Shown here: piece by piece, positions 55,233-63,070 of the stretch | How the letters are laid out: each line of letters begins with the position of its first letter | Numbering within the stretch: the stretch's first letter is position 1 | Assembly: GCF_015210005.1 (NCBI RefSeq) | Contig: NZ_MU158697.1 | Span: forward strand, 372,001 to 436,000 | Length of the DNA: 64,000 bases | Source of the DNA: Sphingobacterium hungaricum | Lineage (GTDB): Bacteria; Bacteroidota; Bacteroidia; Sphingobacteriales; Sphingobacteriaceae | Direction of reading: 5' to 3' | Notes under the pieces: generated by a model | Database searches by the model: none | The model's input: only the letters and a program-made list of their open reading frames with translations | What the model was told of the DNA's origin: nothing | Position numbers and translations under genes: made by a program

Positions 55233-55252
55233 CTTTGTTTAATATAGGATGA

Positions 55253-56959
55253 TTAAATTCCTTGACCAAATTTATACCTCTTTGATAAAGTAACAGGAAG
55301 TTTTCCTGCAGGCTTGATTTGATTTAATAACACTTTCAACGCTGCTTTTTGCATAAAGTTATCGTTCTGATAAGAAAGAATAATGCTTCCGCTGCGGTTA
55401 ATATCAACAGACTCGATCGCATACGGATTCGTAAACATCACCGTAATTGCTTTTCGCCGTGCTAATTTATCAATAAATTTTTGAACTTCTTTAGAAAAAT
55501 CCAATTCACTTCTTGGCCGCGTACGATTATCGTGTATTGCTAAAACCAATTGGTCATTACTTCGGATAAGTTTTGAGATACTATCTAAATAATCTTTATC
55601 CTCTTTTCCGCTCACATAATATTGTGTGTAGTTCGAGAGTTGTGATTGCAAACCTTTTTCAAAATCCTGCGCAGAAGCGATACCAATACTTACCACGGCG
55701 GTTTCATCCGAAGGATTAAAATCTTGGATACGACGGTCAGATTTCAGAACCGTTACAGACGCATCCGCCAAACGCTGGATTAATGTTTTTGCTGATGCAG
55801 TATTTAAATCTGCATATAAATTACGTGTAGTGGTCGGTTTATATTTATCCAATGACAGCCATAATTTTGAAGCCAAAACACGCTTCACACGTGCATCAAT
55901 GTCGGCTTGTCTTATACGTCCGCTAGCAATGGATTTTTCAATCAAGTCGATTGCGCGAGCGCTGTTTTCAGAAACCTCCAACAAGTCATGACCAGCCTCG
56001 ATCGCCATTACGTCCGCTTCCCCATTCGGAAAAAATTTCTTTACGCCTTTCATATCCATTGCGTCCGTAACAATCAGGCCCTCGAAACCTAATTCTCTTC
56101 TCAACAAATCCGTAACTACTTTTTTGGAAATCGACGAGGGCATATTCGGCGTGTTGTCCAATGCAGGAATATGCATATGAGCCACCATGATTGCGGGAGC
56201 TCCTTGTTTGATTAGCTCTTTGAACGGATACATTTCCAATGTATCCAAGCGCTTTCTAGTGAAATTTAATTGAGGCAAATCATAATGCGAATCGACATCA
56301 GTGTCCCCATGTCCTGGAAAATGTTTTAACGAAGCGATAATTCCTCCATCAACCATTCCGTCCATGTATTGCTTTGCTTTTTTGGTTACATTTTGTTTAT
56401 TGTCTCCAAAAGAACGAAAGTTAATCACCGGATTTTTCGGGTTGTTGTTGATATCGACGACCGGAGCAAAATTGAAGTGCATGCCTAACCTTAAGAAGTC
56501 CTTCGCAACTTGCCTACCCATTTCGTACAACAAATTATCATTTTGAATAGCGCCCAAAGTCATTTGATAAGGATATGAAAGCGTGGAATCCTGCATGCGC
56601 ATTCCTAAGCCCCATTCTCCATCGAAAGTAATCAGCAAAGGAACTTTGCTCACTTTTTGATATTGATTAAACATATTCGCATGGCGAACAGGTCCACCTT
56701 GGAATACGACTAAACCTCCCAATTGCTCTTTTTTAATCACATTCGCAACCGAATCAATGTATTTTTGCCCAAGATTGGTATGCGCACGCACTAGAAAAAG
56801 CTGTGCTATTCGTTCTTTGGGAGTTAATTTATTAAATACGGAATCGACCCAAGTATGCTGTTGGTTAATAAATGTGACAAAATCAGCTTTCTTTTGCGCC
56901 TGTAGCGTCGAAAGTGTACATACTAAGAATGGAATTAGGAAAATAATTCTTTTAATCAT
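55253..56959 (-). CDS. Glycoside hydrolase family 3 (NagZ-like beta-N-acetylhexosaminidase)
   Basis: 568 residues with signal peptide (MIKRIIFLIPFLVCTLSTLQAQ). GH3 N-terminal barrel: KHFPGHGDTDVDSHYDLP is the NagZ-type loop carrying the Asp/His acid-base pair; catalytic nucleophile Asp in LIVTDAMDMKGV. A C-terminal GH3 domain follows (about 400-568). Probably cleaves GlcNAc from peptidoglycan fragments in the periplasm. Many Bacteroidota homologues carry an extra beta-lactamase-like domain of about 400 residues; this one ends without it, with no sign of frameshift. Confidence 0.92.
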   Translation of the reverse strand: MIKRIIFLIPFLVCTLSTLQAQKKADFVTFINQQHTWVDSVFNKLTPKERIAQLFLVRAHTNLGQKYIDSVANVIKKEQLGGLVVFQGGPVRHANMFNQYQKVSKVPLLITFDGEWGLGMRMQDSTLSYPYQMTLGAIQNDNLLYEMGRQVAKDFLRLGMHFNFAPVVDINNNPKNPVINFRSFGDNKQNVTKKAKQYMDGMVDGGIIASLKHFPGHGDTDVDSHYDLPQLNFTRKRLDTLEMYPFKELIKQGAPAIMVAHMHIPALDNTPNMPSSISKKVVTDLLRRELGFEGLIVTDAMDMKGVKKFFPNGEADVMAIEAGHDLLEVSENSARAIDLIEKSIASGRIRQADIDARVKRVLASKLWLSLDKYKPTTTRNLYADLNTASAKTLIQRLADASVTVLKSDRRIQDFNPSDETAVVSIGIASAQDFEKGLQSQLSNYTQYYVSGKEDKDYLDSISKLIRSNDQLVLAIHDNRTRPRSELDFSKEVQKFIDKLARRKAITVMFTNPYAIESVDINRSGSIILSYQNDNFMQKAALKVLLNQIKPAGKLPVTLSKRYKFGQGI

Positions 56960-57056
56960 GATCTACGATTTTAAAATCCGTACGAAGTACGTGATTTTAA
57001 GGTGAATTTTAAAATGTTTTGCGTTTTATTATTTACAACCCGCAAAAAAAATGCAT

Positions 57057-57599
57057 CTAAATTAAGTTGTACTTCTTTTCCAGCAAGATAGAAATGTCTA
57101 ACGCATTGTTGATCTCTCCACAAGCTTCTTTTTTCCAGAGCATATCGATTAACAGTAAAAGATATTGGGTTTCCAATTCCGGATAAGCATAATCCAATTC
57201 AACAAATGCTTTATTCAATACAATCTGAACAGGTTTCATAAACTGCTCATGTTGGGATTTTGAAAAAGGATGATGAGATAAGCGCTCTTGCAATCGCCAA
57301 AACTGGGGTTCTTCAGACACTAATTTATTGGGCAAGAAAATCATTTTTCGAAGAAAATCTTTCGCATTTTTATAGGTCAGCATATCCTTGTGCTGCAAAA
57401 TAACTCGTCGATAACCTGATTTAATTAGCTGAGACAGCAATGAATCTTTATTGCCAAAATGTTTAAAAATGAGAGCTTCCGAAACGTTTGCTTGTAGCGC
57501 AATTTCTTTCGTCGAAGTATCCATATAGCCTTTTGAAGAAAAAAGAAGCAAAGCCTCCTTCATAATTCTTTCTTTTCGACTAATTGTATTTTCTTTCAT
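57057..57599 (-). CDS. TetR/AcrR family regulator
   Basis: 180 residues. HTH at about 10-55 (RIMKEALLLFSSKGYMDTSTKEIALQANVSEALIFKHFGNKDSLL). The ligand domain is not classifiable. Stands alone between pncA and the GH3 gene; no efflux pump or obvious target is adjacent. A promoter-like TTG-N22-TATCTTTG lies just upstream. Confidence 0.9.
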   Translation of the reverse strand: MKENTISRKERIMKEALLLFSSKGYMDTSTKEIALQANVSEALIFKHFGNKDSLLSQLIKSGYRRVILQHKDMLTYKNAKDFLRKMIFLPNKLVSEEPQFWRLQERLSHHPFSKSQHEQFMKPVQIVLNKAFVELDYAYPELETQYLLLLIDMLWKKEACGEINNALDISILLEKKYNLI

Positions 57600-57614
57600 T
57601 TACTTAAATTTCTA

Positions 57615-57647
57615 CAAAGATATTATTTTAAACATGATGGGCGACAA
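57615..57647 (-). promoter_or_regulatory. Promoter of the TetR gene (TTG-N22-TATCTTTG)
   Basis: On the minus strand TTG (57647-57645), 22 bases, TATCTTTG (57622-57615), then 15 bases to the ATG at 57599. Unlike the leaderless set, this leaves a short 5' leader. Confidence 0.45.
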
Positions 57648-57696
57648 TCAGCAATTCTCTATAAAATGCAGCTTGCATTTGCCAAATCATGACAGA

Positions 57697-58287
57697 TTAA
57701 ATCAATTTTCCCCCTAGCTGAATAAAGTTATTTTTCTTTTCCATAAACTCGCTTTTATCAATCGCGCGCGTCGCTTTAGAAACAATCGCTGTTCCAAACC
57801 CTTCGTTCAAACTATCCAACGCAGAATAATAAACGCAAAAGTCGGCCGCCAATCCACAAAGATGGACTTCCGTAATCCCGCGGTCTTTCAAATAACCCGT
57901 CAGTCCTGTATTCTGGCTTTTTTGATTATCATAAAAGCCGCTGTAGCTATCGATGCTTTTGTTCATTCCCTTCCGAAAAATAGCCGAAATAGAATTTAAC
58001 TTTAAGCTTGGAGCAAATTCAGCTCCAAACGTTCCTTGGACACAGTGATCTGGCCACAAAACTTGTTCCGTGCCATTTAATAAAATGGCATCAAATTCTT
58101 GCTGATCTGGGTGCTGTGATGCAAAACTCTGGTGATTAGCTGGATGCCAATCTTGCGTAGCAACAACCAAAGAATAAGCTGGAATCAATTCGTTTATAAT
58201 CGGGATGACTTCATCGCCTTTGGGAACAGCCAAACTCCCTCCCGGCAAAAAATCATTTTGGACATCAATTACGATAAGCGCTTTCAT
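57697..58287 (-). CDS. pncA: Nicotinamidase/pyrazinamidase PncA
   Basis: Hydrolyses nicotinamide to nicotinate for NAD salvage. 196 residues, cysteine-hydrolase fold: Asp8 (VIDVQNDFLPGGSLAV), metal-site DWHPANHQSF, Lys in RKGMNKSIDSYSGF and the nucleophile Cys in CGLAADFCVYYSALD. All three catalytic residues are present. Lies 12 bases downstream of the response-regulator gene on the same strand, so it is probably co-transcribed with the two-component system, perhaps by chance. Confidence 0.95.
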   Translation of the reverse strand: MKALIVIDVQNDFLPGGSLAVPKGDEVIPIINELIPAYSLVVATQDWHPANHQSFASQHPDQQEFDAILLNGTEQVLWPDHCVQGTFGAEFAPSLKLNSISAIFRKGMNKSIDSYSGFYDNQKSQNTGLTGYLKDRGITEVHLCGLAADFCVYYSALDSLNEGFGTAIVSKATRAIDKSEFMEKKNNFIQLGGKLI

Positions 58288-58299
58288 ATCCGAAGATAC

Positions 58300-58974
58300 T
58301 CATTCTACGGTCAGCATGTATCCTACTCCACGAATATTTGTGATTTTTATGCGTTCGTCTTTTGCTAAAAATTTCCTGATCCGGCTGATAAAAACGTCGA
58401 GACTTCGTCCTGTAAAATAATTATCATCATTCCAGTAAGCTTTAATGATTTCTTCTCGAGGAATCACACGGTCTTTGCCTTCAAATAATTTTTTTAGCAA
58501 TTCGCTTTCGCGGAATGAAATTTTCTCCAATTCTCCATCAAAACTAATTGTACATTTTAAGGTATCCAGAGTGTAATTGCCGATTTCATATTTTTGGCCC
58601 ACCGCTGGTTTTGCTTGTTTCTTAACCGCAGCTTCTATTCTGACGATCAGCTCTTCGATTTTAAACGGCTTCCTTACATAATCATTTCCCCCTAAATGAA
58701 ATCCGTTCACCACATCTTCTGTTTGTGTCATAGCAGTCAGAAATATTATGGGTGTCGCATTATCCTTTTTGCGAATCTCTTTCGCTAAAGAGAAACCATC
58801 CATTAGTGGCATCATGATATCCAAAACGATGACATCTGGTTTTTTATTCGAATAACTGGCAAGCGCTTCTTGCCCATTGTTCCGATGAGTCACATTAAAT
58901 CCATGCGCAATTAAGCTATCCTCAACAATCATGGCTAGACTCAACTCATCTTCCACATACAACACATTTATCAT
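58300..58974 (-). CDS. OmpR-family response regulator
   Basis: 224 residues: receiver domain with phospho-acceptor Asp in VIVLDIMMPLMDG and Lys in YVRKPFKIEEL; C-terminal winged-helix (FRESELLKKLFEGKDRVIPREEI, GRSLDVFISRIRKFL, IKITNIRGVGYML). Overlaps the sensor kinase gene by 4 bases. Regulon unknown; the divergent DUF4270/kelch genes are the nearest candidates. Confidence 0.95.
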   Translation of the reverse strand: MINVLYVEDELSLAMIVEDSLIAHGFNVTHRNNGQEALASYSNKKPDVIVLDIMMPLMDGFSLAKEIRKKDNATPIIFLTAMTQTEDVVNGFHLGGNDYVRKPFKIEELIVRIEAAVKKQAKPAVGQKYEIGNYTLDTLKCTISFDGELEKISFRESELLKKLFEGKDRVIPREEIIKAYWNDDNYFTGRSLDVFISRIRKFLAKDERIKITNIRGVGYMLTVE

Positions 58975-60413
58975 ATTTTTTTATTTGGGATACTGATTAC
59001 AAAAACACTGTATTTATCTACCTCGCTATTTATAGAAACCGAACCGCCATGTTGTTCGACCACTTGTTTGACATACGATAATCCCAAGCCGAATCCTTTT
59101 ACGTTATGAAGATGGCCACTGGGCACGCGGAAGAACATGTCGAACACATCAGACAAATGTTCTTTTGGAATGCCAATTCCATTGTCTTTTATTTTTAAGA
59201 TTACGTTATCTTTTTCTTGATCTAAATTAATCGTAATGTGTACGGGACTGTTCGAATATTTAATTGCGTTATCCAATAGATTCCTCAGCACGCTTTTTAT
59301 ATGTGATTCATCCGCATAAATAATTGGATTATCCAACGTGGAGTGCACTTCAAAATCAACTTGTTTTAGCAAGCCAACCTTACTGCTTTCGATGCAAGAT
59401 TCGACTGTTTTTACGATATCAAAATTAGATTTCACCAATTGGATTCCGTTTGTTTCAGCCGTATCGAAATTCAGAACACGCTCGATCATTAAGGAAAGAT
59501 GTTCCAATTCGATTTTTGAGATTTTCAAATATTTATCCAAACGTTCCTTATCATCCTTCGCTCCGTATCGCTGAATGGATTCAACCGCTGCCATCACCGT
59601 CGAAATCGGAGTTTTAAGTTCGTGGGTCATGTTGTTGACAAAAGCCTTTCGCATTGTTGCCAACTTGTTCTGTCTATTAATTGTATTTAAAAGATAAAAG
59701 AAGGTAGCAATAAGCATGAAAATCAGAATAGCGACATACAAATATTGCCAAGCCATCGACATAATAATAAAGGATTGGGGATTATCAAATTTTGCAATCA
59801 GAAATTCATTGTCATCCGGATTAATTAAAATGGGACGTGTGCTATATTGACCCGAGGCTCGTAAATCAGTCTGATAATTCTTATATTTCTCACGCTCAAT
59901 CTTTACGAGCGCAATAGTAAAAGGCACATCAACGCCACGCGAGTCCAGCGCGTCCTTCATTGATTCGGACAACACAGAAAGCGTACTATCGTTGAAATCA
60001 ATCTTTCTAAGCATGAAAGGGGATAAGATTTGAGCCAGCTCGTTGACATCTTTATCTTGATTTCCTTCTGCCTTGCGTATCGAATCACGTTGCAGATCCC
60101 TCAACTTATATAATGAATCCAATGTTTTGGCAATGGTATCTTTATTGACATTTGGATACCGGCTAGAAACTATGCTCAACAATCTGTAATCACCTCTATT
60201 TAACCGCAATCTATTTTCCGCGGTATCATTTTTAACGTCTTGCTGGGAATGATAAAATTCCTGAATAACATTAAAGAGGTCGCGTTCAAAATTGGAGATG
60301 AATAATTCTTCTTTGTTTTTATAACTGCTGTGCAACCAAATCGAAAGAATAAAAACTATTCCACCGGCCGTAAGGAAGATGATTAGGATAATTATTTTAT
60401 ACTTTTTTAACAT
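58971..60413 (-). CDS. Sensor histidine kinase
   Basis: 480 residues. Transmembrane helix 1 (about 5-28), an unrecognised periplasmic sensor region of about 195 residues, transmembrane helix 2 (about 220-243), no evident HAMP, then HisKA with the phospho-accepting His in NNMTHELKTPISTVMAA and HATPase_c with NLLDNAIKYS, DNGIGIPKEHL and GFGLGLSYVKQVV. Partner of the response regulator gene overlapping its end. The sensor region has no named domain; it is rich in charged helix (NTIAKTLDSLYKLRDLQRDSI). Confidence 0.94.
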   Translation of the reverse strand: MLKKYKIIILIIFLTAGGIVFILSIWLHSSYKNKEELFISNFERDLFNVIQEFYHSQQDVKNDTAENRLRLNRGDYRLLSIVSSRYPNVNKDTIAKTLDSLYKLRDLQRDSIRKAEGNQDKDVNELAQILSPFMLRKIDFNDSTLSVLSESMKDALDSRGVDVPFTIALVKIEREKYKNYQTDLRASGQYSTRPILINPDDNEFLIAKFDNPQSFIIMSMAWQYLYVAILIFMLIATFFYLLNTINRQNKLATMRKAFVNNMTHELKTPISTVMAAVESIQRYGAKDDKERLDKYLKISKIELEHLSLMIERVLNFDTAETNGIQLVKSNFDIVKTVESCIESSKVGLLKQVDFEVHSTLDNPIIYADESHIKSVLRNLLDNAIKYSNSPVHITINLDQEKDNVILKIKDNGIGIPKEHLSDVFDMFFRVPSGHLHNVKGFGLGLSYVKQVVEQHGGSVSINSEVDKYSVFVISIPNKKI

Positions 60414-60421
60414 AATTAAAA

Positions 60422-60443
60422 CAAATTTAAATTAGTAGATTTG
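60422..60443. promoter_or_regulatory. Back-to-back -7 boxes between the sensor kinase and DUF4270 genes
   Basis: TAAATTTG on the minus strand (60429-60422) lies 8 bases before the kinase ATG; TAGATTTG on the plus strand (60436-60443) lies 86 bases before the DUF4270 ATG. The two boxes are only 6 bases apart, so the two directions could compete. No clear -33 TTG is present for either. Confidence 0.4.
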
Positions 60444-60529
60444 CACCGCATAAGTAATTAGCTAGATTTAACAAAATATAACAATGATTAACAATTAGCT
60501 TTAATTACATTTACACACAAATAATTTGT

Positions 60530-61894
60530 ATGATTCAATTTTATAAAGGTAAACTTATTCTTATTCTGTTTCCAGTGTTTATCGCACTGTTCACTGCTTG
60601 CGACAAAGATATGAGTGTTTTCTTAGATAGAAATTCGAATGATGCATTAAATGTTTCAATTATTGATTCCATGGCTGTGACGACTTCAACATACCAATTA
60701 GATTATATGCCTGGTGCAAACACCGGCGTAGTTTTAGTTGGAAAAACTTCACAAGCCGAAATTGGATCCGTAAAATCAACAGCATATTTTGAACTTGGAT
60801 TGCAAAACTACGTTGCGGGAATTCCTGAAAATGCAGTTTTTGATTCCGTTAACATGGTTTTAAGGCCGCATAGCACAAGATATTATTACGGAGACACAAC
60901 CGTTACCAATAAATTCAGTGTTCATCAGGTTACCAAACGTTTTGAAACTACAGATATTACAACAGGGATAGATGCGGCAAATGCTCCGGTTTTTGTAACT
61001 GGGCCAACTATTTTTAACAATACGGTATATCCTTACGACGCTACTCCATTGGGTACAAAATCGTTTAGACCTCGAATAAAATCAATGGATTCATTGGACA
61101 TCCGTTTAGATCAAACTTTCGGAACTACGTTTTTTGATTTCATGCGTACAACCGACATCAAGACAACGAATACCGATTTCTTCTTAGATTATTTAAACGG
61201 AATCGCACTTGTACCAGATGAAAACAATAAAGCTTTAGTAGCATTCAGTGACACCGTCCAAATCAGATTTAACTACAGTTATATCAATTCGGCAGGCTTT
61301 AAAGTAACCGATTACAAATTGCTGAACTTAGGAAATCGCACCTATCAATACAATAATTTCGAATACGACCGCACGGGAACACCTTTCGAAGCGCTAAACG
61401 GAACTAAAAAAGAATTGACTCTAACTGAAACGAATGGAAAACTGTTTTTCCAAGCGGGAACTGGTGTTGTAACTAAAATCACATTAAAGTCGTTACAGGA
61501 TTTAATGAGGGAATCAAACATTGCAATTAATAAAGCCGAACTGATTATCGAGACGAGTTCAGCCTACGATGGAAACTATCCGGCTTCAACAACGGCAATG
61601 CTTTTTGTTGCGAATAGCAATAATATTCCGATTTATTACCTGACTGCTCCTTATTCAACGTCCATTCAGCAAGCTGTATTTACAGCAGGAAACCAAACAG
61701 GAAAAAACAATACGTATACGTTCGACTTAATAGAATACACTAAATCGATAACAACAGATGCTTATTATGACACATCTTTATTTCTAAGTGTGATGTCACC
61801 AGGCTTGTTCAATTCGACGAATGCTTCTGTTATTGCGACGCAAAATAATGCACCAAAAATTAAATTAAATATAATATATACTAAATTTCAATAA
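60530..61894 (+). CDS. DUF4270 domain lipoprotein
   Basis: 454 residues; lipobox FTAC (Cys24) followed by DKDMSVFLDRNSN. The DUF4270 pattern is visible: LNVSIIDSMAVTTSTYQLD, VLVGKTSQAEIGSVKSTAYFELGL, AVFDSVNMVLRPHSTRYYYGDT, FSVHQVTKRF, GIALVPDENNKALVAF, INKAELIIETSS. A secreted beta-rich surface lipoprotein of unknown role. Forms an operon with the kelch lipoprotein gene 3 bases downstream. Confidence 0.9.
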   Translation: MIQFYKGKLILILFPVFIALFTACDKDMSVFLDRNSNDALNVSIIDSMAVTTSTYQLDYMPGANTGVVLVGKTSQAEIGSVKSTAYFELGLQNYVAGIPENAVFDSVNMVLRPHSTRYYYGDTTVTNKFSVHQVTKRFETTDITTGIDAANAPVFVTGPTIFNNTVYPYDATPLGTKSFRPRIKSMDSLDIRLDQTFGTTFFDFMRTTDIKTTNTDFFLDYLNGIALVPDENNKALVAFSDTVQIRFNYSYINSAGFKVTDYKLLNLGNRTYQYNNFEYDRTGTPFEALNGTKKELTLTETNGKLFFQAGTGVVTKITLKSLQDLMRESNIAINKAELIIETSSAYDGNYPASTTAMLFVANSNNIPIYYLTAPYSTSIQQAVFTAGNQTGKNNTYTFDLIEYTKSITTDAYYDTSLFLSVMSPGLFNSTNASVIATQNNAPKIKLNIIYTKFQ

Positions 61895-61897
61895 TTT

Positions 61898-62887
61898 ATG
61901 AAGAAGAAAAATTGGTTAGTTTTATTACTAGCTTGTACAATTGCTTTAACATCCTTCCAATCTTGTAGTAGTGATGATACGGAAGAACCAGATGAGTGGT
62001 TCAGAACTTCAGTATTTTTAAGTACTCCTCGTAATGGATCAGCATATTTTACCATTGGTGATCAAGGTTATTTAGTAGGTGGAATTATTAAAACAAATAA
62101 CGAAAGATTAAAAGACACTTGGTCTTTTGACGGATCAGATAAAACATGGAGCCCTAAAGCTGAATTTCCTGGAGATATCAGAAATAGCGCGGTTGGATTT
62201 GCAATCGGTACGGAAGGATTTGTAGGAACTGGATGGAATGGAACTTCGGAGTTAAAGGATTTCTATAAGTACAATTCAACCACAGACACTTGGACGAAAA
62301 TTGCTGACTTTCCAGGCGAAGCTCGTTTTGGCGCTGTAGCTTTCTCGCTAGGTGGATTCGGTTATGTTGGTTTAGGAACGGATAATAATGACAAAACTTA
62401 TGGTGATTTTTACAAATATGACCCAACTGCAAACACTTGGACTTTATTAGCGACTAACTTTACTTACAAAAAAGCATATGCTTTCTCTTTTGTAATTGGA
62501 AACAATGCTTATGTAGGCGGTGGTTATTCAAACAATGCGTTACCTGAAGATTTTTACAAATTTGACGGAACAACTTGGACTCAGTTAGAAGATCTTGCTA
62601 GAGATGATGATTCTTATGTGTATGATGTAAGAAGATACAACACTGCTGCATTTGCGATCGGAAACTACGGTTACGTAACAAGCGGTCGTAGCTCAAGCGG
62701 TATTACAAATACAACTTGGAAATATGACCCATCTTTAGATGCATGGATCGACGGACACCAAGAATTCTTAGGTTCAACTCGTGAAAAGGCTGTTTCTTTC
62801 TCATTGAATAACAAAGGGTATGTGGCTACCGGTATTAACGGAACTTCATACTTTGATGATAACTGGGAATTTATTCCAGTTCGTTAA
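61898..62887 (+). CDS. Kelch-repeat lipoprotein
   Basis: 329 residues; lipobox FQSC (Cys23), then an acidic linker (SSDDTEEPDEW) and about six kelch blades with the repeating pattern GY/FVGxGxxxxxxxxDFYKYDxxxxTWxxL (for example KDFYKYNSTTDTWTKIADF, GDFYKYDPTANTWTLLATN, EDFYKFDGTTWTQLEDL). Expected to fold as a single beta-propeller at the cell surface, probably binding a protein or sugar partner. Three bases after the DUF4270 stop, so the two products may act together. Confidence 0.9.
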   Translation: MKKKNWLVLLLACTIALTSFQSCSSDDTEEPDEWFRTSVFLSTPRNGSAYFTIGDQGYLVGGIIKTNNERLKDTWSFDGSDKTWSPKAEFPGDIRNSAVGFAIGTEGFVGTGWNGTSELKDFYKYNSTTDTWTKIADFPGEARFGAVAFSLGGFGYVGLGTDNNDKTYGDFYKYDPTANTWTLLATNFTYKKAYAFSFVIGNNAYVGGGYSNNALPEDFYKFDGTTWTQLEDLARDDDSYVYDVRRYNTAAFAIGNYGYVTSGRSSSGITNTTWKYDPSLDAWIDGHQEFLGSTREKAVSFSLNNKGYVATGINGTSYFDDNWEFIPVR

Positions 62888-62902
62888 TCAAACGAATTCG
62901 TA

Positions 62903-62941
62903 AAAAAAGCGTTGCTGGTTTAAAATCAGCAACGCTTTTTT
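62903..62941 (+). terminator. Terminator of the DUF4270-kelch operon
   Basis: AAAAAAGCGTTGCTG (62903-62917) pairs perfectly with CAGCAACGCTTTTTT (62927-62941) around a 9-base loop, ending in a T-run. Located 15 bases after the kelch stop. Confidence 0.93.
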
Positions 62942-63019
62942 GTTTATAGCTATCTGCTCTTCATGAGCAACGCATTAGTATAGCGACAATAAAATCTATT
63001 GTTCCATAATTTGGAACAT

Positions 63020-63051
63020 AAAAAAACAGCAGCAAAATTTGCCGCTGTTTT
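63020..63051 (-). terminator. Terminator of asd
   Basis: On the minus strand AAAACAGCGGCAAA, one-base loop, TTTGCTGCTGTTTT with one G-T wobble, then a T-run. Located 20 bases past the asd stop. Confidence 0.85.
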
Positions 63052-63070
63052 ACTAATTATTTTTGGACTC

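Noticed and set aside
55253..56959. Truncated GH3-beta-lactamase fusion
   Set aside because: The gene ends cleanly after the GH3 C-terminal domain and is followed at once by a terminator; no remnant of a beta-lactamase domain is visible in other frames.
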